Below, piece after piece: positions 9,647 to 20,197 of a stretch of DNA of 64,000 nt (positions within the stretch are counted from its first letter, which is position 1; each line of letters opens with the position of its first letter). The translations under genes were made by a program, and so were the position numbers. Below the pieces are notes generated by a model, which worked only from the letters and a program-made list of their open reading frames with translations, was not told the origin of the DNA and made no database searches. The stretch is from Nomia melanderi (Eukaryota; Arthropoda; Insecta; Hymenoptera; Halictidae): assembly GCF_051020985.1 (NCBI RefSeq), contig NC_135007.1, positions 16,829,501-16,893,500 on the forward strand, read 5' to 3'.

Positions 9647-12600
9647 ATGAGGAGCTGGGGATTTATCTTAATTACAGTAGCGTTCGCCGGTACGATGGAA
9701 TTCCGCGAGCCTGACGATGACTCGTCTAAAATGAATTCGGCTCGATATCGCGACGGGTTCGTGGACATCGATAAACGGCTGCCGGAGGACGTGGTCCCCA
9801 CCAATTACGTGATCGCGATCTCGACGGACTTCCAGAAAGACCAGTTTCACGGATCCATTCGCATCGACGTCGATGTATTGAACGTTAGTGACTCGGATTC
9901 CTCTTGAACTCATCCTTTGAAATCCACCGTGTTATCAACCGAGCTCGATGAATATCCCATTCCTTAATACGTCAACAGTATCTTATAATAAATTAATAAG
10001 AGAAAATATTTAAATTCATCACAGGCTCGAGGCCACATCGTCTTACATTCGAGCAACCTAACAATCCTATCGACAAAAGTGCATTCCGTGAAATCGCAAA
10101 ACGAAGTCCCATTAAAATCCGTGATACCTATAGAGAAGCGTGGGATGCTGGTTATCAAGATGTTCAGCGTAATCCCTGCAGGGCAGTATTCTCTCAGAAT
10201 GAATTTCACCGGAAGTTTGAAGGGAAAAGTCGCCGGGTTCTATTTAAGCGAGTATACCGAGCCCGGAGGGTCCGTTAGGTAATTCAATCGCCGATCTTTG
10301 TTTGCCGAAGTGTTTAATAATTTCGCGAGCTCGCTGGAACGTCTGTCAGAAAATTAGCGGTGACTCAGTTCGAGCCGTTTCACGCGAGGGACGCGTTCCC
10401 GTGCTTCGACGAGCCGAGCTTCAAGTCCACGTTCCTCGTTCGTCTTCTTCACACAGAGAAGCCGTTGTACCGCGCCTTATCGAACATGCCGGTCACCGTA
10501 AGTTAAGAGAGACACGAGATTCGAAGCGCCGTTCTCAGCTAGCCTCGTCCCGCAGAAGACGGAAACAATGGGGGACGATGGATCGTCGACGGCCACGTTC
10601 TTCGAGCAGTCTCCGCCGATGTCCGCGTACCTCGTCGCGTTCCTCGTCAGCGATTTCGAGTGCGTGGAATCGAGCCTGACGATCCTGAACGGGTCTAGCA
10701 TACCGGTGAGCGTTTGCGTGAGACCGATGTACAAGAACAAGACGAAGTTCGCGCTGGACGTGGCGATCAGAGTGATGGAGTACTATTTAACTGTCTTCGA
10801 CGTTGATTATCCCATGCCGAAGCTAGGTAACTCGGAGTTTTTAATCGCAACTTTTGTCATAGATATCTTAACAGACGAATTCTCCGTCATTAGATCTCCC
10901 GTTATCTTCCAATCTTCATTTAATCTTAATTCTAAGGGATTAATCGTAGATACGCACATGTGTTTCTGATGTGCGTTGACTGATCTACGAGATTCAATGT
11001 TTTCACTAAAGCAGAGATGATTCTCCTATAGTAATCTTGAATACGATAGACGACATTTCCTGGTAATTAGACTTAGTTGGCATTCCCGATTTCAACGCCG
11101 GCGCAATGGAGAACTGGGGCCTGATCACGTTCCGGGAAACGGAGCTGCTTCACACTGACAACGAGAGTTCCTACTGGAATACGAGAAGCGTCAGCTACAC
11201 GGTGGCTCACGAGCTAGCGCACATGTGGTTCGGCAATCTGGTCACCATGAAATGGTGGAACGACCTTTGGCTAAACGAGGGATTCGCGACGTATATGGAG
11301 CACATGGCGGTGGACTTCGTGTTCCCCGAATGGAACCAGGTCAATTGCTATAAAACTTCATTGGGAAATATCGCACTTCATGTTATTGTTTCATTAGATA
11401 GACTCCTTTCCGTTGCACACGAAGTACGCAGCTATGAAGCACGATAGCAAGACCCGAGCCAGACCCATCGTGAAACGGGTCGAGGATCCTGAGGAGATCC
11501 AGGAGATGTTTGATCGAATTTCTTATCAAAAAGTATAGTATTCGTTCCCTTAACCAATTGCATTATACACAATTGATTCGTCCTCTTTTCGGAAATTGTT
11601 GACTGAGAATAGTAAGTATTTCATTCATGAGTGATCAGTTCAAAAATCCACCCTTAGACTTTTTTAGGTCAAGATTAAAATAATTGTAACCGTGTTACAA
11701 AACAAGCATCGTTAAATAAGACTTTGAAATACATTCTTGTCTTCAATTAACATTCGTTCCTCCTAACGATCGTTTCATTAATAATATCAACCGGGAAAGT
11801 CAAGTGGAAAATTTAGAAAGAGAATGGTGGCGTCATCTGGCAGCGGCGTGCACAACTAAACAGCGAATTTAATGTTCCCAAATACGTACAACAATTAAAT
11901 GTACAATTTTATTAACATTTAAAACAACTATTACTATATTAAGGCCACAGTTACACATTCCTTAGAATTTGAAGTAAAATAATATACAGTAATTCCTGAT
12001 AACATTATACAAAACAACCAGTCTTCAGAATTAGAACTATGCTTGGATTCATTAGGCGGCAGCCGTGATCAGAATGCTGGAAGACGCGATCGGCAAATCG
12101 AAGTTCGTTCAGGGGGTCAGAGATTATTTGCTAAGACATCGATTCCGTAACGCAGCGTCGCGCGACTTGTTCGAGGCTGTCCAAAACAGTAGCCGCAGCG
12201 GCATCAACATCATCGACTTCATGAGCCGATGGACCAATTTCCCCGGATTCCCGTTGATCAACGTTCATCGCGATGGTTCGGTTTTTCGACTCTCGCAGCG
12301 ACGATTCGCGGTGAGCAAGAAGTTTCGGCAGACCCTCGAGTACGTACAAAGCCTGGTATTTACATACTGAGAGACAATTGTCATCGTTAAATAGTCAACA
12401 AATATTTCGCATGTTCCATTTCCATTTTCATTCCAGTAAAAAACGATTGTCTTTCAGTCTACTAGTCTAGACTTAACACTAGGTTCGCTTCACGGATTTC
12501 ATGAATCCAGTGTTAAGGGCCGGAAGAAAAGCGCTCGATGAATCGAGGTACCATCAGCGTATCATCGTATTGGTTCACAGCGACGGCAGCTGGACCATTC

Positions 12601-15600
12601 CCGTAAAGTACATAACGAGCAGAATGGACGGCGTGAAGTTCGACTGGTTCCTAGCGAATTTTTCTTGCGGTAATAATCAGACCCGGCGCGCTGCGTGAAC
12701 CATTTCCCGGTGAGTAATTGACCTGATTGCAGTGGAGCTGACTCTGGAGAAGAAGGTGGATTGGATTAAACTGAATCACAGGTCCGTCGGTTACTACATA
12801 GTGAATTACACTGAAGACGCTTGGAACGTCTTCCGCGATCTGTTGTCCAACAACCATCAGGTGTGTATTGATAATTGTTTTGGTAATCGGCAGTCTCGTT
12901 TTTCGATGTTGCTTTCAATGATCCCAGGTGCTGAGTCCTACGGACAGGGCTGACCTGCTGCACGACGCCATTCTGCTGGGGGACGCAGCGGATTTGAGTT
13001 ACTTTGCAGTCATGAATTTGACTACTTATCTTGTGAACGAGACTCATTATCAACCCTGGGCGGTGATCGCTGAGTGGTTCGGTCGGATGAATAGATTGCT
13101 GGGGGAAACACGAGTGTACGCTCGTTTCCAGGTACATCGATTCGCATGGATAGTAAGATTGTAGTAATTTATAATGAATTTTCATAGTCATACGCGAGGA
13201 GCCTTATCGATAGAATTTATCATCGTGTCGGATGGCGCGTTGCGGTAGAAAAATCCTTCTCTAACAGGTTAGTCCATCTATGATCCATCTGTCGTTAATT
13301 TTCCCATGATCCGAGTCGTACAGTACTGTTTCTGCGATATCCAGTGTTTAAATAAACCTTCGGAATCATCATGCACAAAGGATTATTATACAACAGCGTA
13401 CGAATTTGAATCCGATGTATTGATCAATTACCAGCGAAGGAATTAACACGTTAACCATGATGGGTTCAGCGATAATCAGCTTCCTGCAAATGAATTAACA
13501 TGAAAACAGCGTCATTAGTCGAGCACGTTGCATAATACATCACTGTTATACATACAAGCGCGTCGTAAAAACGTCAATCCCCTATTATTCGTTACGTCGG
13601 GATCACCGAACATTCATCAGCATTTCAACGTGACGTAACACGAATTCCATTACAAAAGATTTCAAAATGACACAACCGACATAACGCGGAATACCGTCAC
13701 ATCGCACAAACCTCAAAATAGGATTACATAAATTTCAATATAACGTGACACGAAGGAAAGTAGAAGTAGCCGTAAAAAATCCATACAGATAAATAATTGA
13801 ATCGCTCAGAAGTCAACGCTGTTAAGTTAATATTTTGATATTTTCTGATTTTCTTAAATGTTAATGAAATAGACAAGAGCTACTCCTGAGCTACTCAATC
13901 GATGAACAGTAGAAGGTCGATCGAACAGAGAATTAACCCTTTGCCAACGAATATCGACATTTCGGCGAGGTGAAACTTAATATTCGTAACACCAAGTCGC
14001 GAACAAATGATCCAATTAGTCGAACAGCAAGAGATCAGCACGTAGTTTGCTTTTTGTCTATTAATCAAGCAATCCATGTACAATTTAGCTCGATCTGCCG
14101 AGGGTTTTGTACATTTCAAAGAATCTTCTGCCGCAAAGGGTTAAGCAAAACCGTTGCGATTCATTTCAAGAGAACTCGGCTCGCTGATACTGCACGCGGC
14201 GTGCAGCGTGGGCCACGAGCACTGCCTGGAAACGGCCAGGCGGAAGCTGAGGGACTTTCTCGACGGCAGCGCCGCGGAACCGCTCCCGGCCGATATCCGG
14301 CCTGTCGTCTACTCGTTCGGTGAGGGAGAGAATTTCATAAACACGAACGCGCTCCCCGCGTTCTTTATTATTCATGATATAATGCCGCGATAGGCCTCGC
14401 CACGCAGCCCGCCGACGCCGGATCAATATTTGAAAACATGTCGCGGCTACTCGCGGGGGAGACCGACGCGCAGGAAAGGGATCGGCTGATCATTGGGCTG
14501 GCCGCCGCGCAAGATAAACGCCTCCTTAGCCGGTTCGTCAACTCGCCATTCAATCGCCAGGCCGCTGGATCCGCTCGCTATTAATCTTTTGCACTCGAAA
14601 CTTTCTCCCCTGCACGTATTCATTAAACACGTTCCGCGCTGGACCGATTCTTGGGTACTTTCTCTTCAGGCCGAACGGAATGCGATTCATTGTTTTGATC
14701 TCGACATCGGCAAGAAAGGGGTGTAGAGATTAAGATGCAATAGACAACGAATCAACGAATTTAATTTTTAAATCATTGTTTTAATAAACACGTGGTTGAA
14801 CAGTTACGCTACTAGGCGATCCATCGTCCTGAACAGGAAGTTCATATAGGGCGCGTACGTTCCACACGGCACGGAACGTGTTAATTTCTGGTAAAGCGCT
14901 GATTAAATCATTGCCCTTGTTAAATGGTAATAGCACGTGAATCGATGGACGGAGCTGTTCTATTTAAATACCTCGTGTCTCGTTGGTACGATATTGAATA
15001 CTAAATTTTATAGTTTCGCTGTATCAAATCGAGCGGTGGCTGAGAGTCACCTCTCGAGTGCAAAGGGTTAACTTTCCTCGTTCCTCGTACTATCTCCCGT
15101 TCCCTCTTCGATTTATCGGTACTCTGTTGTTCCGACTTATTTGTGGAACATTCGGTCGATCGAAGGACAAAAGGCGATTTTCGGTAAACAACGCTACTTT
15201 GAAAACTCCGACCGGTCAAGTTGCTTCAGCGACTCGCATCGTGCAGAATTTCCACGTATTCTCTTGCCGTACTTATTTATCGCTTTAAAGATAGACGTAG
15301 GGCACCGAGGAAAGTTCTAACCTTCGGTTGCGTTTATTATAACCTTTCCCACAAAGTAGTGGCCGTCGCACTTCACGTAACTTCGCGGTGCGAGGCAACG
15401 AGCCATGGAATGTTGAGCGTTACATAAATAAATAGTTATATATTTAACGTAACATCAGATTGCGTTCTGCTCCGCTGTGCAACGGTTTCTGTATATCTCA
15501 GATACTTGGAGCAGACGGTGAAAGGAAACTCCGTCCGTAAACAGGACTTCGGCGAGCTGCTGATCAAGATGGCGTCCACTCCGGCGGGGCTGGAGGTCGC

Positions 15601-16057
15601 CTGGAATTTCGTACGGTGCGCGCTTCTGCGACGTAACATTGTATCACGATAACCAAAGATAACGTTTCCGTAATCTTCGCGATCTCCGCGATAATCGTAC
15701 TGGGTTATTTATACATTTGCAGGTCTCGTTGGAGTAGTCTGAACAAAAAATACGTCTCGAACGGTTACAATTTGGGACGAGCCGTCGTCGCGATCGTTTC
15801 GCTGTTCAAGGACCGACAACTACTGCACGAGGTGATTTCTGTACTGTCCGCACGCATTCGTGAACGATTAACAAGTACGAAAAATGATAAAATGATTTAT
15901 TTCGCAGGCGAAACGATTTTTCTTGCGCCACGCCGACCTCGGCGTGACGGAAACTGAGAAGAAGAACGCCATCGAGGAAGTCGAAAACAGCGTTAACTGG
16001 CTCACTGCAAACACACGGAGCATCGATCGGTGGCTAACGGCCAATGGCTTCGATTAA
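9647..16057 (+). CDS. M1-family aminopeptidase N-like, secreted
   Basis: Sixteen exons on plus: 9647-9883, 10025-10278, 10350-10497, 10556-10826, 11077-11339, 11398-11532, 12056-12339, 12527-12669, 12733-12860, 12928-13131, 13188-13267, 14171-14319, 14394-14532, 15502-15615, 15723-15831, 15908-16057. All phases agree and give 935 residues, normal for the M1 family. It removes N-terminal residues from peptides. Seen: a hydrophobic N-terminus (WGFILITVAFAG) that looks like a signal peptide, the exopeptidase motif GAMEN (residues 312-316), the zinc site HELAH (348-352) with the third ligand Glu371 in WLNEGFA, and the catalytic Tyr434 in ISYQK. The C-terminal ERAP1-like domain follows. The C-terminus (ANGFD) has no hydrophobic GPI tail, so a soluble secreted enzyme is inferred. 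The donor at 11340 (GTCAAT) and acceptor at 12526 are weak, so exons 5 and 8 have the least certain edges. Confidence 0.92.
12473..12516. repeat. Very short TTAA-ended inverted repeat, family C
   Basis: TTAACACTAGGTTC and GAATCCAGTGTTAA face each other within 44 bp, and CACGG also matches family C ends. It is a minimal internally deleted copy. It ends 10 bp before the proposed acceptor of aminopeptidase exon 8 (exon from 12527). Confidence 0.7.
13933..14144. mobile_element. TTAA-ended MITE candidate, family B
   Basis: A 212-bp segment in the aminopeptidase intron 13268-14170. It starts TTAACCCTTTGC and ends GCAAAGGGTTAA, a perfect 12-bp terminal inverted repeat including TTAA. The interior (AATGATCCAATTAGTCGAAC and following) matches 58187-58349. 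It has no coding capacity. A piggyBac-type non-autonomous element is inferred from the TTAA ends. Confidence 0.75.
14850..15071. mobile_element. TTAA-ended MITE candidate, family A
   Basis: It lies in the aminopeptidase intron 14533-15501. The right end is CTCGAGTGCAAAGGGTTAA; the left end is degenerate, so the start is approximate. The interior (GATTAAATCATTGCCC, then TTTTATAGT) matches 20621-20849 along its length. Confidence 0.65.
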
Positions 16058-17122
16058 ATTTTCTTGTTTCCAATCGGGAATCGTGCTGCGGAAGCTCCGA
16101 ACTTTCTCGCTTGACGGTCTCGGTATCGAAATATTCGTTCCACGAAAACGTTAGAGAGTATTTTAAGATTCATTATCGGTCCAAAGCATAGATTATTGTA
16201 TCTCAATCGTCGATACGCAACGAAAGTATGTGGAAGATTAATTTCTCTGTTGTATACAGCGATAATGAAGTTATATCGTGCTCGTTTTTCGCCAAGAAAA
16301 ATACGACGATGTATAGGAACAATCAAAAGAAGGATCGATTCTGTCGATAAGATTCATCCCCTAAAATCATCCAGAATCTCTGCCTCTGTTCGTCCAGCAT
16401 CAAGCGGAAGGTTCGCATTGGTCGTGTACCTGTCGAATTATCTAATCTTCCTCCGTCCCGCCGCGCCGCGTTCCATCGTGAAAAATGAAGAAAAACCAGA
16501 AATCCGAGCATCGTTAAACAATGACGGGGCATTACGTTGGGAGGGTGCAGCGAGCAGCGGCTCTAGGACGCGCGACACGCGTCGTACTATCGGGTTTATC
16601 GAAAATTTCTTTCATTACTCATTGCCGATACAGCGGCTATCCCTGGTAAACACTCGCTGAGCACCGTGTTTGCCCGCGCTCGGCTCTCGAAACTGATACA
16701 GACGCTCCCGTCATCCGTCCGCGAATGATCCTACGTGTTCCGCGACGCGAGTGCTGCCCCAGCGTTCGCTAGTGCCGACGATCGTGTCGGTTTTCTTCAA
16801 GGAACCGCGCGCGAAGCGTCCGTCACGCCGGAGAAGGTAAAGAAACCTTCTCTTCGGGGAACAATTCTTCGAAAGTGCGAATCACCTCGTTTAGCTACCT
16901 CACGTCTTCGATAGGTTCTTTTGTTACGATAAATTAAGGACAGCAGTGAATGCAATTGACAGTAATACTTCCGCGAGAGGAAGACTCGGATCTGATCGGT
17001 TTGACGTCAAGTAGCGTCGCGCGCGAGTTTCAAAGAGAACACCGGTGTGTCTGGAGGGAACCAAGGATCGTGTTAATGCTTTGACTGATTGCAAGACGAA
17101 GTGACCGTGTCCAGTGTCGACG
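16058..17122. other. Spacer between aminopeptidase and VAMP7-like genes
   Basis: Both flanking genes run on plus, so this holds the aminopeptidase 3' UTR and the VAMP7-like 5' region. An ATTAAA overlaps the aminopeptidase stop, but I see no clear AATAAA nearby. The long frame at 16196-16660 shows no homology and is overlapped by an antisense open frame. I find no RNA gene. Confidence 0.5.
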
Positions 17123-19592
17123 ATGAACAAGACGGTGCACTACGCGTTGGTAGCGTTCTGGGAGAAGTCCGGCTGCAAGATCGTCGCCGATTATCCAGCG
17201 AAACAGGACCCAGCTTACAGGGCCATCGCGCTCAGCACGGTGGACGGCTTGAAGTCCGTGGAGAACGACAGGATCAGTCTCGATCGGGGCAAGTAAGCGT
17301 CCATACTTTCATCGAATCGGTTGTCCGAAGGAAACAAGGACCACTGTCTCCATTCTCGCTTAAGCTAAACCAGATGCACTCTTGTAGTTTCTATACAGGA
17401 ATGTCAGAAAGTCAAACTGCTCGGCAGTTCTAGCGTTAGCGAAATCCTTTAAAGATCTATAAATATTGATACTATCCCCTGAAATTTGTAGTCTTTCTCA
17501 AACCACCGACGCAGTCGTGATCCTGTATTCATTATTCAAGGATTAAGGGTCAGCTGAATTAGACATGCATCCAAAGACACCTTCGAGAAGCAAGATCAAC
17601 AGCTCGGCAATCGAAATCCTCAGATCTACTTAACCTAAGCCTTCTTTTCCTGCAGGTACACGGTGCACGTGTTGATCGGCGAGCTGCACTACGCGTGCCT
17701 GACATCGAAACCAGATTCTCCGTCGTCGGCGGCCAGCCTAGAATCCTGCAGCCACGTTTTCCTGGAAAAATTGCGGAGCGTGTACAGGGAGCTGCCTATC
17801 TTAGCCGATCTTTCGAACGACCTGACCAACGTGGCCGTCGCCGACCTGTCGAAACCTTTGAAGAAGATTGTGGTGAGATCACCGGGTTGATTCCCGGCTG
17901 GGACTCGATTAGCCCGGTCGATAAGCAGAGGCAGGATCAAGCGTGGCACCGTTTGCAGGAGGAGTACAATCGGCAGGAGGTAGACGTGATTCCGCGGCTG
18001 GAGGTCGAACTGGCGGAGATCCGGAAAGCGTTGATGGATGGCGTTCAGAAATTGATCGACAGGGGCCAAAGGTTGGACGAGCTGGTGCGCAAGACCCAGA
18101 GCTTGCAGATCATGGTACGATCGATTCCGCCTCGATTGCCCTAAAGCCCGGTGCTCGCGCACCGAGCTCGACTCGGGGCTTTAACCCTAAACAACACGGT
18201 AACGTCCGATAGACATGTTTTCAAATTGCTAGACTTGCTCGTCGTTTCTTGTAAAAATTTACGGAGATTCTCGAGATTCGTGGCGCTCATCGTTACATCC
18301 ATATGAGTAGAAACGTACTTTACAGTTCCTTGTAGAAGGACCTTCGTAATTTCGATGACAGTAAGAGATATCGATGTTCCGACTGAAAGTTTTCTGTTAA
18401 TTTTAGCGTTACTAGCAACCGACAGCAACGCTTCCAATCGTGTCGGTTTAGCAGTAGATTACAGACGTTCGGCAGGTTACTATTTTAACTGTAATTCGAC
18501 GGTGCGATTAACAGGTGATTCGATCGTTACTCTCCTAAATCGGGATTCGTCGGTGACCTAGAAATCGAGGTGATTAGAGGGGGTTGCGGTTGACATTAAT
18601 GGAAAGCAAATTCATAATCGAATGGAAGGTTACAACCGGCTCGTCGTTATTAATGTGTAATCAGATTACATTCTGGTTATAAAAGCACGGGAGCGGAGGC
18701 ACTTTTCATTGAATAACAACCGGCCGCGGTCGCATATTGCGGATACGACCCCAGCTCGTAACCGTCCGCGTTGTTTATTTGCCCGGGGTGGCCGCTCGAG
18801 ATTAAGCTCTTTTATTTCGAAACGCTGAAAAGATACCATTAATTACGGGTGTATCGGCGAACGATTAACGGGCCTGCGAACTGATACCGGTTGCATTATT
18901 TTCAAGCTGGAACTTTTCTTATTGTTTCTCGTCTTTATTGACAGGAACTACGTGCAATTCGCTTGAACTGATCATTAAGATGACGCCGCTAGAGGAAACA
19001 ACGGAGAACCAGCTCCGCGTCTTTTATTAACTCCACCTCGCTATCGTAACGTTCGACGAAATTAATTAAAAGTGACGAAAATAAAGCAACAAATAACATT
19101 TATCGGCTTTGTATCGCGAGCTCGGCCAACGGGCGGCCAGTTTATCGAAGCATTTCGGTGGAGCGTTCGAAGTTTCTTGCACTTTCTGAATAACGATTCG
19201 TTCGTCGGTTACCCTTGGAAATAGAATATTCTGTCGGATTATCGAGTAATCGTCATCGCTAACTACCGGACGATTTAATGTTAATCACCGAAGAAATTAA
19301 ATAACGAAAATATTTCAGATACTCGATTATCTGCATTAAGTTCTAAGTAATCGCGGATGCTGCGCATGAAATTCACGATCTATTCGTTATTATTAATGAA
19401 GCTACTGCTAAGGATAAATGATAATTATTCGTATAAGTATTTATCGAACGTTCTGCGCAGTCGAGAAAGGACTTCCACATGATGAGGACCACCCGGAAGA
19501 AGCGAAACGTGGTGGTAGCCACAGCCACTGCTACCCTAATGTTCTTCTCCGCCTCTTTGTTCATCTTTCTGCTCTACATCGGGATTCTCTGA
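17123..19592 (+). CDS. Longin-domain R-SNARE, VAMP7-like
   Basis: Four exons on plus (17123-17292, 17656-17872, 17959-18114, 19461-19592) join in frame to 224 residues, close to the ~220 of VAMP7. R-SNAREs drive fusion of vesicles with late endosomal, lysosomal or plasma membranes. Seen: an N-terminal longin-like domain (about 1-125, from HYALVAFWEKSGCKIVADYP), a SNARE motif (about 132-180) with the zero-layer Arg164 in LIDRGQRLDELV, a basic stretch RTTRKKRN (190-197), and a C-terminal transmembrane anchor (about 198-224, ending LLYIGIL). The longin part is divergent, so Vamp7 orthology is less sure than R-SNARE class. The 86-bp intron 17873-17958 has weak ends; the last intron (18115-19460) is 1.3 kb and holds nothing recognised. 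Confidence 0.82.
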
Positions 19593-20197
19593 CCACGGCG
19601 CTGCTTCCGCCGAGCATAGACACACCACGTTGCTCGAAGTGTACGAGGAAATAAATTATTTATTGCTCCCCCTGCCGAACTTCCTACTTCGCGGGGCAAA
19701 CAGTTCCTTCGTTCCGAAACTATCCAGAATTCTGTGTTCCGAGGACACTGCGTTTCAGAATCACCACTAACGCGTCGAATGCCAAATCAACTTACTGTAA
19801 CTCACTCGATTAAACAGTGTTTATTCGAAAATTCTTCTATACTCTAAATAATGCAACCTAAAGCGATTAGACTTAGCCAGATAATCGTCCAATAACGATA
19901 ACCCAATTTGATGAAATAATTTCACATCATACCTCCTTCACTTTCTGCATTTTGCTCCGTGAAATCGCCCGGTATTATCCGCGATCTCCGTTATCTGAGA
20001 TCTCGGAACCTACTTCATAAATATAATAACGCGTTTGCTGTTTCCCAGAGTCCTTCGAACATGTCACGCGGAAAATTTGATATTTTAATTTGGCATATCG
20101 ACGAAAACCGGTGACAACTTCACGCGACAGATTCGAGTAAACATCTCCGATTTTCGCTCGCGCGGATTTCGAAGAGTTTCGTACGGGATTCTCAACG
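19593..20197. other. Spacer between VAMP7-like and SPATA17 genes
   Basis: A 605-bp spacer between two plus-strand genes. An AATAAA at 19650-19655, 58 bp after the VAMP7-like stop, is a good poly(A) signal. I see nothing else apart from the SPATA17 leader. Confidence 0.6.
19650..19655 (+). terminator. Poly(A) signal of the VAMP7-like gene
   Basis: AATAAA on plus, 58 bp after the stop codon at 19590-19592, in an A+T-rich stretch. Confidence 0.75.

Noticed and set aside
17873..17958. Reading through the 86-bp segment of the VAMP7-like gene
   Set aside because: The exon-2 frame meets a stop within this segment, whereas removing it as a GT-AG intron links the longin part to the SNARE motif in frame.
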